Source of the DNA: Candidatus Segatella violae
GTDB taxonomy: Bacteria > Bacteroidota > Bacteroidia > Bacteroidales > Bacteroidaceae
Length of the DNA: 45,960 nucleotides
Direction of reading: 5' to 3'
NCBI GenBank assembly: GCA_002440225.1
Contig: DJSH01000088.1
Span: 33,757-79,716 of the forward strand
Shown here: piece after piece, positions 18,801 to 26,327 of the stretch
How the letters are laid out: each line of letters starts with the position of its first letter
Numbering within the stretch: position 1 is the stretch's first letter
The notes under the pieces: generated by a model
Seen by the model: the letters and a program-made list of their open reading frames with translations, nothing else
The model's database searches: none
Told to the model about the DNA's origin: nothing
Made by a program: the position numbers and the translations under genes

Positions 18801-19296
18801 AGAACTTGAGTACATCGCCTTTGCGAGCTTTCAGAGAGAATTCTCCGTTTACGCCTGTGGTTGTACCTGTCTTAGTGCCTTGCAGCAAGACATATACACC
18901 GGGCAGTTCGACACCGTTCTCATCGACTACCTTTCCCTTGATGTCGTAAAACTCGCCGGCTCCTTTTGAGACGTGCATCGCCCCTTTGGTTACGGTGATG
19001 AACTGATTGTCGATTTTGAAAGTCAAAGCTTTGCCTGCGAGGAGCTGAGTCATAGCCTCTCGTACGTTTGATGCCTTGATGTTGCGGCTCACGGTCAACC
19101 CCTCCACGTCCTTGCTGGCGTAGAGTACCTTGTACTTGGTAGCCTTTTCCAATCGCTTGAATGCTTTGGCGAGGCTCTCGTTCTTCATGTTGATGACGAT
19201 TTCCTGTGTCTGTCCTTGTGCAAAGGTCGGCTGTGCCAGGCAAGGGGACAAGAGGAGAGAGCTCATCAGCACGTAATCTCTCAATTTTGTCTTCAT
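15874..19296 (-). CDS. SusC/RagA TonB-dependent receptor with STN signalling domain
   Basis: 1140 aa. Signal peptide ending near FAQG, then an STN (secretin/TonB short N-terminal) domain at about 30-105, a carboxypeptidase-like DUF4480/CarboxypepD_reg domain (KGKVVDENGVELPGVYV, about 120-205), plug domain with the usual DPLILIDGVE and GARGANGVIKVTTKKG motifs (about 215-340), then a 22-strand-type barrel ending in INISF. The STN domain is the sign of a FecA-type transducer that signals to a FecR anti-sigma factor; the fecR and sigma genes lie directly upstream. It imports large ligands with SusD using TonB energy. Confidence 0.95.
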   Translation of the reverse strand: MKTKLRDYVLMSSLLLSPCLAQPTFAQGQTQEIVINMKNESLAKAFKRLEKATKYKVLYASKDVEGLTVSRNIKASNVREAMTQLLAGKALTFKIDNQFITVTKGAMHVSKGAGEFYDIKGKVVDENGVELPGVYVLLQGTKTGTTTGVNGEFSLKARKGDVLKFSFVGYKPEYADIKNPQRVLKIDLRPDAKNLDEVQVVAFGTQKKESVVSSITTVKPGDLKVSSSDLTTSFAGRIPGMVAWQTGGLPGGLTENEMNTKFYIRGITSFQSGANTDPLILIDGVESSKLELSRIQVEDIESFSVLKDASATAMYGARGANGVIKVTTKKGEEGSVYTNFRYESVLTQPTSTIDVVDPITYMRMYDQAQLGRNPNASPQYSVDYINKTASGKYPSWLYPHTDWYKQLFKDFAWNHRAGINIRGGSKKVQYYAAINYNRDEGMIKTDRLNDFDCNITNNQTQFRTNLNIDLRSGIKLVINSVATLDKYHGPQTSQTEAYYYAFNASPVDFAPTYPADETHNFPHILFGTTASMKTNPYMEIQKGYINRTRFSTTNRAEYIHNLSKLVKGLEFRASASLVQTGYYSNEFYTIPYKYYLSSYDNETGKFTLADVENSRASRTLNASEGDRSTDTRITYTGTLIHQAAWGNHQTSLTAVVQSQERTFTPISDVLNGQPQRNLTYSARGNYGYKDRYFIEGSFGYNGSERFAKSKRFGFFPAVGGAWVASNEPWMKKLDKYISYLKFRLSWGKVGNDGIVETPRFVFLPQIGTTSAGTGGQDPTANAGAQFVRKQIVAYANPNILWEIAEQKNLGIEAKLFGGLIEAQADIYQEIRHNIISTRTTIPANMGIEVDPLANIGKTDSRGVDLSLKVQKAFSNDCWMILNGTLTYNKTKYKEVEEATNKPAWQRKVGHEISQPIGYIAEGLFRDQAEIDNSPRQDGDVMPGDIKYRDINHDGVIDVNDATYIGYPETPRLIYGFTGFINYKGWELNFAFQGSGQRSFFINPVKVSPFYGDHAMLKAIYDSHWSEDNQDTHAFWPRLSTSSIAQHNPQEDWYNSSNAEVRKSTYFMRNCSFLRCTNIEIAYNLPKKFVSTLGLKLFKLSLKVNNAFCLTNFKLWDVELGESGFNYPIQRTYSAAINISF

Positions 19297-19377
19297 TTTA
19301 CGCTGATTAAAGTTTAAAATTACTTATAAGTCGTAAAGAAATGAAATAAGACACCCCTTTTGATAGAAAAAATGAAA

Positions 19378-19413
19378 AAATCGTGGCAAAGTCGTTAAAA
19401 TTTGCCACGATTT
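19378..19413 (-). terminator. Terminator between fecR-like gene and susC
   Basis: Arms AAATCGTGGCAAA and TTTGCCACGATTT around an 11-nt loop, followed on the minus strand by a T-rich run. It separates the sigma/FecR transcript from the susC operon, so susC must have its own promoter in 19297-19377. The usual TAnnTTTG box is absent there, as expected if the ECF sigma factor is used. Confidence 0.8.
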
Positions 19414-19424
19414 CTATAGAAATA

Positions 19425-20657
19425 TTACTTGATATGCAAAGTCTCGCCTTCTACGACAGCCTTGAATCTGCCATAGCTGTTGAGCAGCTCCACGGCACGC
19501 TCCAGGGATTCGCTTCTCTGACAGAAGTAGCGGAGCTTCAGGTTTTTCAAGGTCTCGTTGTCGAAGACGACATTCACGTTGTACCATCTGCCGATGTTCT
19601 TGGTTACTTCGGCAAGGGTGGCGTCGTCATAATAGATGAAGCCTTGCAACCAGTAAGTATAGGTGTCCATGTTTTCAGTGCTCATGGCGAGTGGTGAACT
19701 TTCGTTCACTGTGACTCCTTGTCCTGGCACAAGCTTTACGGAACGTTTGGCATTTTTGTCGCTTACCAATACTGAGCCCGTAAGCAAGGCTACATGGCAT
19801 GGTTCACCCTTGTAACAGCTTACGTTTAACTCCGTACCCAACACCTTTGCCTCGGCTTTTTCTGTGCTGATGACGAAAGGGTGTGCCTTGTCCTTGGTTA
19901 CCTTGAAGTATGCCTCGCCTTCGAGATACACTCTACGCTCCTTGCCGCTGAACACGACAGGGTAGGTGAGGCGACTACCAGCATACATGAATACCTTAGT
20001 GCCGTCGGCAAGGGTGATGTTGTAACTCTTGCCTGGTGGAATCGTTACGGTGTTGTTCTCCATTGCTACATCGTCATCACCCAAGCCGAGGGCATGGAGG
20101 ATGCGAGTGGTTGTGGAAGTAGCTGGTTGCTGTTCGCTCTTTGGCATGACGATGCCTTCACCTTGCAAAATCTGTGGTGCGTTACCTCTGTTGGATGATG
20201 TAAGCACGGTAGCATTGGCTGCCAAAGAGTCTCTTTGATAAACGCAAGCCATGTTCTGTGACTCTGTTTGCTGAGAGTCCAAAAAGGCAAACTGGCGGAT
20301 GGCAAAGAGCAGAAGCAGCGATGCTGCCACACCTATTATTATATAGAGAGGTTTGGAGAAATGCTTCTTTGGCATTTCCTCTATGATTGTTTCTTCCTTT
20401 TCTTCTTCTTTTTTTGAGTTTGATGTGTTCTCATCGATGAATGAAGAGAACTTGTCCCATTCTTTGTCTAGGTTGAATGGAAGCCCTTCCTCTTTGGCTC
20501 CATGGCGAGATACGGCTTGTTTTAGATTCAAGGCATCTTTGATGTCAGACATGGAATCCCCGTCTTGCATCAGTGATGCAAGTTCTTCGTCTGTCGGTTC
20601 CTTTTCTGGTTCCATCCAGTCGATGATGTCGTCCCATTTGTCTTTTTCTTTTGTCAT
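19425..20657 (-). CDS. FecR-family anti-sigma factor
   Basis: 410 aa. Long cytoplasmic N-terminal part (about 1-105, binds sigma), one transmembrane segment (about 107-125, YIIIGVAASLLLLFAI), then a periplasmic FecR domain (about 195-300, PPGKSYNITLADGTKVFMYAGSRLTYP) and the DUF4974 C-terminal domain (about 330-410, ending in VEGETLHIK) that contacts the STN domain of SusC. It transmits ligand binding at the receptor to the ECF sigma factor encoded 111 bp upstream. Confidence 0.93.
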   Translation of the reverse strand: MTKEKDKWDDIIDWMEPEKEPTDEELASLMQDGDSMSDIKDALNLKQAVSRHGAKEEGLPFNLDKEWDKFSSFIDENTSNSKKEEEKEETIIEEMPKKHFSKPLYIIIGVAASLLLLFAIRQFAFLDSQQTESQNMACVYQRDSLAANATVLTSSNRGNAPQILQGEGIVMPKSEQQPATSTTTRILHALGLGDDDVAMENNTVTIPPGKSYNITLADGTKVFMYAGSRLTYPVVFSGKERRVYLEGEAYFKVTKDKAHPFVISTEKAEAKVLGTELNVSCYKGEPCHVALLTGSVLVSDKNAKRSVKLVPGQGVTVNESSPLAMSTENMDTYTYWLQGFIYYDDATLAEVTKNIGRWYNVNVVFDNETLKNLKLRYFCQRSESLERAVELLNSYGRFKAVVEGETLHIK

Positions 20658-20768
20658 GCTTGAATGTCTAAAGTTTGGTCTTGAAAAGGTATATAGCCCT
20701 TCAATCTTATAATATTTATCGTAAAGCGACTGCTTTTTGCACCTCGCATCATGTATTTTTGGATTTTA

Positions 20769-21266
20769 TTAACAAAGCGACGAGCGCAATACTTTCAGAG
20801 CTTGAACGATGTGTTTGCGTACGGCACTGATGCTGATGTCCAGTTCTTCTGCCACCTCTCGGTATTTCATACCTCTGAAGTAGCAAAGCTTGAGAATCTT
20901 TTGGGTCTGTGGAGTCAGGGTCTCTATCGTCTGGTACATGGCTTTGATGCGCCGTTCATTTTCTTCCCACGAGTTCTCCAGTTGTGCATTTGTGGTGCCG
21001 TACAGCATATTGTAGAACTCGATGTACTTGTTGCGTGCCGTTTGCTTTCGGATGTGGTCGATGCACTTGTTGTGGACAAGTCGATAGAGAAAGGCTGACC
21101 TTTTGGATGGCTCGATTTCCGCTCGTCGAAGCCAGAGTTGCTCGAAAGAGTCGCCGACGATGTCACGACACACTTCCTCATCCTTTACCAACTGCATGGC
21201 AGCATAGTAAAGTTTAGGATATATGTCCCTGAACAGCGTTTCGAAATCTTTCTTTTCGTTACTCAT
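20769..21266 (-). CDS. ECF RNA polymerase sigma factor (FecI/sigma-24 type)
   Basis: 165 aa, two-domain sigma factor. Region 2 at about 10-80 (FRDIYPKLYYAAMQLVKDEEVCRDIVGDSFEQLW) and region 4 at about 110-160 with the HTH (YREVAEELDISISAVRKHI). Pairs with the FecR protein downstream and is expected to drive the STN-SusC operon. A -7 box TACTTTTG lies 71 nt upstream of the start. Confidence 0.93.
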   Translation of the reverse strand: MSNEKKDFETLFRDIYPKLYYAAMQLVKDEEVCRDIVGDSFEQLWLRRAEIEPSKRSAFLYRLVHNKCIDHIRKQTARNKYIEFYNMLYGTTNAQLENSWEENERRIKAMYQTIETLTPQTQKILKLCYFRGMKYREVAEELDISISAVRKHIVQALKVLRSSLC

Positions 21267-21296
21267 CCTTGTACTCTCTCTTTCCTAATTATATAT

Positions 21297-21344
21297 ATTA
21301 GGACTAAAATGTTGCAATTTGTGTCCTAATCGGTTGCAAAAGTA
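21297..21344 (-). promoter_or_regulatory. Promoter and inverted repeat upstream of the sigma gene
   Basis: The minus strand carries TACTTTTG (21337-21344), a TAnnTTTG box. Downstream, in the presumed 5' leader, ATTAGGAC (21297-21304) and GTCCTAAT (21323-21330) form a perfect 8-bp inverted repeat separated by 18 bp. It may be an operator or a leader hairpin. Confidence 0.5.
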
Positions 21345-21396
21345 ATAAAAAATTAATAGAAAGCCAAAGAAAATAATGCTTTTTCTACGAGAAAAC

Positions 21397-21427
21397 TTGC
21401 TGCGTTCGTTTCTTTTTTGTAAATTTG
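21397..21427 (+). promoter_or_regulatory. Promoter of the purine salvage operon
   Basis: TTG (21397-21399), 20-nt spacer, TAAATTTG (21420-21427). This matches the Bacteroidetes consensus in sequence and spacing and lies 13 bp before the first possible start at 21441. Confidence 0.75.
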
Positions 21428-21440
21428 CCACCTAATTGAT

Positions 21441-21914
21441 ATGATTATGACAAAAGAAGAATTGATGCACAGAGCCATCGAGCTCTCAGAGAATAGTGTA
21501 AGAAATGGCGGCGGACCCTTCGGAGCGGTTATCGCCAAGGACGGAATCATCGTGGCTGAGGCTTCCAATAGCGTTACCATCGACCTCGACCCTACAGCCC
21601 ATGCCGAAGTGAACTGCATCCGACAGGCTACCCGCAAGTTGAAGACCTTTAATCTGGAGGGTTGCGAGATTTATACCTCTTGCGAGCCTTGCCCGATGTG
21701 CCTTGGTGCCATCTATTGGGCGCACTTGGATAAAATCTATTATGCCAACGACCGCAAGGATGCGGCGAAGATTGGTTTCGACGATGAGTTTATCTACGAG
21801 GAAATAGACCGCAAGATAGAGGAGCGCCACAAGCCGATGATTGCCTTGATGCGTGACGAGGCATTAGGGGCTTTCCGAATGTGGGAAGAAAATACGGAGA
21901 AAACTGAGTATTAA
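21441..21914 (+). CDS. guaD: Guanine deaminase (CDA-fold)
   Basis: 157 aa, the length of Bacillus-type guanine deaminase. Zinc site H54-A-E56 and P-C84-P-M-C87, catalytic Glu E56, N-terminal NGGGPFGAVI motif. Hydrolyses guanine to xanthine and ammonia in the cytosol. A tRNA adenosine deaminase (TadA) is the main alternative, but the DEFIYEEI region, the C-terminal tail and the neighbours favour guanine deaminase: the next genes are a xanthine/uracil-type permease (13 bp on) and xanthine phosphoribosyltransferase, which use or import the product. Two start codons are possible (21441 or 21447). Confidence 0.88.
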   Translation: MIMTKEELMHRAIELSENSVRNGGGPFGAVIAKDGIIVAEASNSVTIDLDPTAHAEVNCIRQATRKLKTFNLEGCEIYTSCEPCPMCLGAIYWAHLDKIYYANDRKDAAKIGFDDEFIYEEIDRKIEERHKPMIALMRDEALGAFRMWEENTEKTEY

Positions 21915-21927
21915 TTTATATAAGACA

Positions 21928-23232
21928 ATGGAACAGTCAATAGAAAATCTCTACAAACTAGACGGTAGGGTGCCCGTCGGTAAAGCACTCCCATTTGGTC
22001 TTCAACATGTGTTGGCCATGTTTGTGAGCAACATCGCACCTATCATGATTCTTGCCGGTGCGGTGGGCTTGGACAGCTCTGTCAGCGCCGTGCTCATCCA
22101 AAACTGTATGGTCATCGCTGGTATCGGTACGCTCGTGCAGCTTTATCCTGTATGGCGCATCGGCTCTCGCCTGCCTATCGTGATGGGTATCTCCTTCACC
22201 TTCCTTTCTCTCGCCATTGCCATCGCTGGTTCCCACGGCATGGGTACATTGATTGGCGCAGTCATCATCGGTGGCTTGGTGGAAGGTACACTTGGACTTT
22301 TCGCCAAGTACTGGATTAAGCTCATTCCGCCTGTTGTGGCAGCCACGGTGGTTACAGCCATAGGCTTCTCGCTCCTTCCTGTAGGTGCCAACTCTTTTGC
22401 GGGCGGTCAGGGCGCAGCCGACTTTGGTAGTATGAACAATTGGATTGTGGGCTCTGTTACCTTGCTCGCTTGTCTTCTTTGTCAGATTTTTGCCAAGGGC
22501 TTCCTTCGTTCGCTTTCTGTTTTGGTAGGTCTTATCGTGGGCTATATCTTGGCTCTCTTTATGGGCATGATAGACTTTAGTGGACTTTCCAACCTCTCTA
22601 TCATGGCATTGCCAAAACTTCTTCCTTTTACTCCAGAATTCAATATTGGTGCCATCCTCTCGGTGGTAGCTGTCTATCTCGTATCTGCTACAGAGACCAT
22701 CGGCGATACCTCTGCGCTCTGCAACAGTGCCTTGCATCGTGATCCTAATACCAAGGAGATGGGTGCTGCCGTTTGCTGCGATGGTTTCGTCAGCTCTGTT
22801 TCAGGTCTCTTCGGATGTACCCCTATCACCTCGTTCAGCCAGAATGTAGGCTTGGCGGCGATGTCGGGAGTAGTTAACCGATTCACCATCGCCATGGGTG
22901 CCCTCATCATGATTATCGGCGGTGTGTTTCCAGCCATCGGCTATGTGCTTACCACCATTCCTCAGGCAGTGCTCGGAGGCTGCACCATCATGATGTTTGG
23001 TAGCATCCTCTTCGCAGGTTTCGGTATGATGGCTCGCACGGGCTTCTCACAGCGCAACATGGTCATCGTAAGTCTCTCGCTTAGCGTAGGTCTTGGCTTT
23101 ACCTCGGCTACGGGTATGTTCAACATCTTCCCGGAGATTGTTCGCACCGTCTTCGCCGATAACTGTGTGGCAGTGGTATTCTTGCTCGCTGTGATTCTGA
23201 ATCTCGTATTGCCGAAGAATTTGGAAAAATAA
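21928..23232 (+). CDS. NCS2 nucleobase permease (xanthine/uracil type)
   Basis: 434 aa, about 12-14 hydrophobic segments. Typical NCS2 features: N-terminal PFGLQHVLAMFVSNIAP, and the central ATETIGDTSALC then GLFGCTPITSFSQNVG signature (about 250-300). Inner-membrane proton symporter for a purine base; with guanine deaminase before and xanthine phosphoribosyltransferase after it, xanthine or guanine is the likely substrate. Starts 13 bp after guaD. Confidence 0.92.
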   Translation: MEQSIENLYKLDGRVPVGKALPFGLQHVLAMFVSNIAPIMILAGAVGLDSSVSAVLIQNCMVIAGIGTLVQLYPVWRIGSRLPIVMGISFTFLSLAIAIAGSHGMGTLIGAVIIGGLVEGTLGLFAKYWIKLIPPVVAATVVTAIGFSLLPVGANSFAGGQGAADFGSMNNWIVGSVTLLACLLCQIFAKGFLRSLSVLVGLIVGYILALFMGMIDFSGLSNLSIMALPKLLPFTPEFNIGAILSVVAVYLVSATETIGDTSALCNSALHRDPNTKEMGAAVCCDGFVSSVSGLFGCTPITSFSQNVGLAAMSGVVNRFTIAMGALIMIIGGVFPAIGYVLTTIPQAVLGGCTIMMFGSILFAGFGMMARTGFSQRNMVIVSLSLSVGLGFTSATGMFNIFPEIVRTVFADNCVAVVFLLAVILNLVLPKNLEK

Positions 23233-23285
23233 GAGTAAAATCGCAATAAAGTGCAGATAAACTTTCTCGTTTGCGAAAAAAGTAG

Positions 23286-23293
23286 TACTTTTG
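23286..23293 (+). promoter_or_regulatory. Putative internal promoter of xpt
   Basis: TACTTTTG fits TAnnTTTG and lies 33 bp upstream of the chosen xpt start, in the 94-bp gap behind the permease gene. The nearest TTTG (23270) is too close to be a standard -33 element, so only the -7 box is supported. Confidence 0.45.
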
Positions 23294-23326
23294 CACCCAA
23301 CAAATCATTTTAAAGTTCAAGTCATA

Positions 23327-23893
23327 ATGGATTTACTGAAAGAAAGAATTATGAAGGAAGGCCGTTGCTTTCCTGGTGGAATCTTAAAAGTAGATAGCTT
23401 CGTAAATCATCAGATGGACCCTATCCTGATGATGGACCTGGCTAAGGAATTCGTGCGCCTTTTCAAGGACATCAAGTACAACAAAATCGTGACTATCGAG
23501 GCTTCAGGTATTGCTCCTGCCATTATGGTGGGCTACTTGACCCATCTCCCAGTGGTGTTTGTCAAGAAAAAGCAGCCTAAGACGATGGAGGGCATGATTA
23601 CCTCTACCGTTCACTCTTTCACCAAGGACCGTGACTATACGGTGTGCGTGAGCAACAGCTACTTGACTCCTAACGACCACGTCATCTTCATCGACGACTT
23701 CCTCGCCAACGGCAATGCTTCCAAGGGTGTGATGGATCTTTGTCAGCAGGCAGGTGCCAAGATAGAGGCGATGGGCTTCATCATCGAGAAGGCATTCCAG
23801 CATGGTGGTGATTTCCTGCGTAAGGAAGGCATGCGCTATGAGGCGCTCGCTACCGTGGAGAGCTTGGACGATTGCAAGATTGTTTTGAAGTAA
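23327..23893 (+). CDS. xpt: Xanthine phosphoribosyltransferase
   Basis: 188 aa from ATG 23327 (an upstream in-frame Met at 23291 falls just after the -7 box and would give a poorly conserved N-terminus, so the shorter start is preferred). Starts MDLLKERI and has the PRPP-binding motif VIFIDDFLANGNAS (about 125-138), close to Bacillus Xpt in length and sequence style. Converts xanthine plus PRPP to XMP. Completes a guanine to xanthine to XMP salvage route with the two genes upstream. A strong terminator follows. Confidence 0.93.
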   Translation: MDLLKERIMKEGRCFPGGILKVDSFVNHQMDPILMMDLAKEFVRLFKDIKYNKIVTIEASGIAPAIMVGYLTHLPVVFVKKKQPKTMEGMITSTVHSFTKDRDYTVCVSNSYLTPNDHVIFIDDFLANGNASKGVMDLCQQAGAKIEAMGFIIEKAFQHGGDFLRKEGMRYEALATVESLDDCKIVLK

Positions 23894-23912
23894 ATACACA
23901 TTATTATATATA

Positions 23913-23951
23913 CGATAAAAGCCGCTCTTTCAATAGAAGCGGCTTTTATCG
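23913..23951. terminator. Bidirectional rho-independent terminator after xpt
   Basis: Perfect 14-bp arms CGATAAAAGCCGCT (23913-23926) and AGCGGCTTTTATCG (23938-23951). A/T runs inside the arms allow termination from both sides, serving xpt (plus) and the SGNH hydrolase gene (minus). Confidence 0.9.
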
Positions 23952-23984
23952 TGATAAGGGGTTTCGGGGGATTTACAATCTCTT

Positions 23985-25184
23985 TTATTTTACTATTTCA
24001 GCAGCATAGGTTCCCATTACTTTATATCCCGTAGGGTTAGGGTGGAGCCAGTCGTTGCTGGCATATTCTCTTTTCATTCTTCTGTCGTCGCTTGGGTCTT
24101 GCAGGAGCTTGGCGAAGTCGAGGACACCATCCACCTCCTTGTTCTTGGCTTGACTGCGAATCCAATCGTTCACGTAGCATCGTGCCGCCTCATGGAAGTG
24201 GGTGTAATATCCTGCGCCCTTGAATGGGGTGATGGTACCGAGATAGACCTTCATCTTTCTGGCTTTCGCCTTCTTTACCATACCCTGTATGCTCTCGATG
24301 ATTTGTCTTGCCACGGTCTCGCTGTTGCCGCTCTTGGCAGCGCCGATATCATTCACGCCTTCGAAGATGATGACTTTCTTTACGCCACTCTGTCCGAGAA
24401 TGTCTCTGTCGAAGCGTTCCTTGGCGAGAGCGCCAAATCCGCCGGGCACGGTTACACGGTTATTGCCGATGCCAAGGTTCAGGATGCCTTGGTTGGTAAT
24501 CTTATGCTTCAGTTGCAGCATCTCCGACATTACGTCTGGCCAGCGGTTCTGTGCATTGTCGGTGGAGCACTTGCCGTCGGTGATGGAATTGCCCATGATG
24601 GCGATGGCGCTCATATTGGTCTTCATCGTATATACGTCGATGCCTGCGATGTTGTACCAGTGGTTCTCCTTGAATGCCTTGGCGAAGCTAGAGTGGGCGT
24701 TGGTTACACCCTTCATAATGTAAGAGGTGGTGCGGGAGCCCATGTGTACGGTCGGTACGTCTGGGGCGGAGGTGTAGTTGATGGTGATGGCTACACGCTC
24801 CAAGTTCTTGAGTGGGAACTTCAGCGCATCGCTGGTGATTTGCTTGCCGGCAGGAATGGTAGCCTTGTAGCTGTTGCCAAACTTGAAATAAACAGCCGAC
24901 TTAGCGTCGATGTCTGATGAATCCTTGGCGTGCGCGATATACACCGAGCGAATCACCACGGGCTGCATCGAATAGATGTTGCTCAGTTTCAGGCGGATAA
25001 CATCGCCTCCCACGCTCACTTTCACCACTTGGCGTACGGAGCGATTAGTCATATTGTTATTGTAGGGCATGAAGCTCTTTACTACGGTTTGTGGGGCTGT
25101 CGCCCAGGTGCCAACCCAAGTCTGCGCCGCTGCCTGTATCGTGATGGCGCAAAGCAAAAGCATGCTAGCAAAAAATCTTTTCAT
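23985..25184 (-). CDS. Exported SGNH/GDSL hydrolase
   Basis: 399 aa with a signal peptide (cleavage near AAAQ, residue 20). Beta-rich N-terminal part (about 25-185) then the SGNH hydrolase domain: block I GNSITDG with nucleophile S200 (Asn replaces the usual Asp of GDS, common in this subfamily), block III EGVNDIG, and block V D378-WLH381. Probably a periplasmic or secreted carbohydrate or lipid esterase. It stands downstream of an Rpn gene with an 84-bp gap and shares no obvious function with its neighbours. Confidence 0.88.
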   Translation of the reverse strand: MKRFFASMLLLCAITIQAAAQTWVGTWATAPQTVVKSFMPYNNNMTNRSVRQVVKVSVGGDVIRLKLSNIYSMQPVVIRSVYIAHAKDSSDIDAKSAVYFKFGNSYKATIPAGKQITSDALKFPLKNLERVAITINYTSAPDVPTVHMGSRTTSYIMKGVTNAHSSFAKAFKENHWYNIAGIDVYTMKTNMSAIAIMGNSITDGKCSTDNAQNRWPDVMSEMLQLKHKITNQGILNLGIGNNRVTVPGGFGALAKERFDRDILGQSGVKKVIIFEGVNDIGAAKSGNSETVARQIIESIQGMVKKAKARKMKVYLGTITPFKGAGYYTHFHEAARCYVNDWIRSQAKNKEVDGVLDFAKLLQDPSDDRRMKREYASNDWLHPNPTGYKVMGTYAAEIVK

Positions 25185-25268
25185 CTTCTTATCTCTCCTT
25201 ATGGTTTTTAAATGGAAGCGTAGTCTCTCTATTTTTCTTGAGTAGATACACCTTTCTATGTCGAGAAT

Positions 25269-26168
25269 TTATAGAGATTTAATTTTTTCTGCTGATAGCC
25301 CTGTGAATTGCATGATTTGCTCTATAGGCAGACCGGCTTGACGCATTTTTAAGGCGATAGCATTCTTTTCTTCAGTTTTGCCTTCCGCTCTGCCTTCCGC
25401 TCTACCTTCCGCTCTACCTTCAGCATGTCCTTCCAGTCTGGCATTTCCAAGTACATCATTTTGTATCATGATGGCGTTGACATGCTCGTCGTAGGCTTGG
25501 CGCTCAGCATTTGACATAGAATAGTATTTCAACTTCTCGCGAGCTTCTTGCAATCCTGGCGCTTTTGTCTCAGGATTAATAACGCCGTTCTTAAGATAGT
25601 CAACCCATTCTTCCAATGGAGATTTTGCCACCTTGTTGAATTCATTTACGCGCACCAGAATGTATGTAGGGAATATCTCTGCCGGTGATTTTCTTACAAT
25701 CGTATCTTTCTCTTTTGTACTGATGATAAGCTTGTCTTGCGTATGCAGACCGACAAAGTTGTTTTGCCCCACATAGATATAGTCTGCCCCCTTACCTAGG
25801 TCAAAGTAAAGAATGCTAATGGAATAGACTTTCTTTACCTCCTTATAGGTGTTGCCCAAATTGATATGTTCCGTAATGGCTTTTGCTACTCCATAGAGCA
25901 CTCTTTCCAGGTAATACAACTCGCTAGTATTCTGAATCTCTACGATGATGATTTCATCCTTGCTATTCTTAGCCTTGATGTCAACACGATTGAACTTGTC
26001 ATCGGCTTCTTGTTGGTTACCTTCGCTCTCCAGGATGTCAACGATCTTAATAGGCTCATTGAGGAAGACTGTCAAGAATCCTTCCAAGACTCCAAAGTTA
26101 GCCTTCTGACGGAGTAATCGTTTGATTGCCCAATCGAATCGAATGTATTTATCTTTTAATTCTTCCAT
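25269..26168 (-). CDS. Rpn/PDDEXK_2 family nuclease (copy 1)
   Basis: 299 aa. N-terminal start FDWAIKRLLRQKANFGVLEGFL, then a PD-(D/E)XK core (RVDIKAKNSKDEIIIVEIQNTSE, about 63-85) as in recombination-promoting nucleases (once called transposase_31). A linker of AEGR repeats (about 245-262) leads to a small helical tail QAGLPIEQIMQFTGLSAEKIKSL. Rpn proteins are DNA nucleases; some are reported in phage defence. A strong SD (GGAGG) precedes the start, and a repeated promoter module lies upstream (26201-26231). A near-identical N-terminus is encoded again at 45722-45960. Confidence 0.85.
   Translation of the reverse strand: MEELKDKYIRFDWAIKRLLRQKANFGVLEGFLTVFLNEPIKIVDILESEGNQQEADDKFNRVDIKAKNSKDEIIIVEIQNTSELYYLERVLYGVAKAITEHINLGNTYKEVKKVYSISILYFDLGKGADYIYVGQNNFVGLHTQDKLIISTKEKDTIVRKSPAEIFPTYILVRVNEFNKVAKSPLEEWVDYLKNGVINPETKAPGLQEAREKLKYYSMSNAERQAYDEHVNAIMIQNDVLGNARLEGHAEGRAEGRAEGRAEGKTEEKNAIALKMRQAGLPIEQIMQFTGLSAEKIKSL
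25381..25428 (-). repeat. 12-bp in-frame tandem repeat in Rpn copy 1
   Basis: Units of CCTTCCGCTCTR (plus strand) at 25381, 25393, 25405 and a diverged one at 25417. On the coding strand they give AEGR repeats. The unit is a multiple of three, so slippage would alter linker length without breaking the frame. Confidence 0.8.
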
Positions 26169-26200
26169 ATAGATTTCCTCCGATATTTAATATTTTTCTG

Positions 26201-26326
26201 CAAAGTTACGCTTTTCTTTCGAAAGTAGCAAGGATTTCATCGAAAATGTTTAAGAATGAAGAGTATAAAAGAAAAGGTGCATCCTTGTCAGCCCGATGAT
26301 TGGACGGCAAGGATGCAACTTTTTAT
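26201..26326 (-). promoter_or_regulatory. Terminator-promoter module, copy A
   Basis: Minus-strand order: hairpin with arms GTTGCATCCTTG / CAAGGATGCACC (about 26274-26323, plus-strand coordinates) just after the ADP-ribosyltransferase-like stop codon; an AT-rich stretch; then TTG (26229-26231), 20-nt spacer, TAACTTTG (26201-26208), leading to Rpn copy 1. Copies B (44909-45031) and C (45566-45691) share hairpin arms, part of the loop, and the promoter including the spacer. Confidence 0.85.
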
Positions 26327-26327
26327 G

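Noticed and set aside
24042..24917. 291-aa plus-strand ORF opposite the SGNH hydrolase
   Set aside because: Antisense shadow; the SGNH blocks and signal peptide lie on the minus strand.
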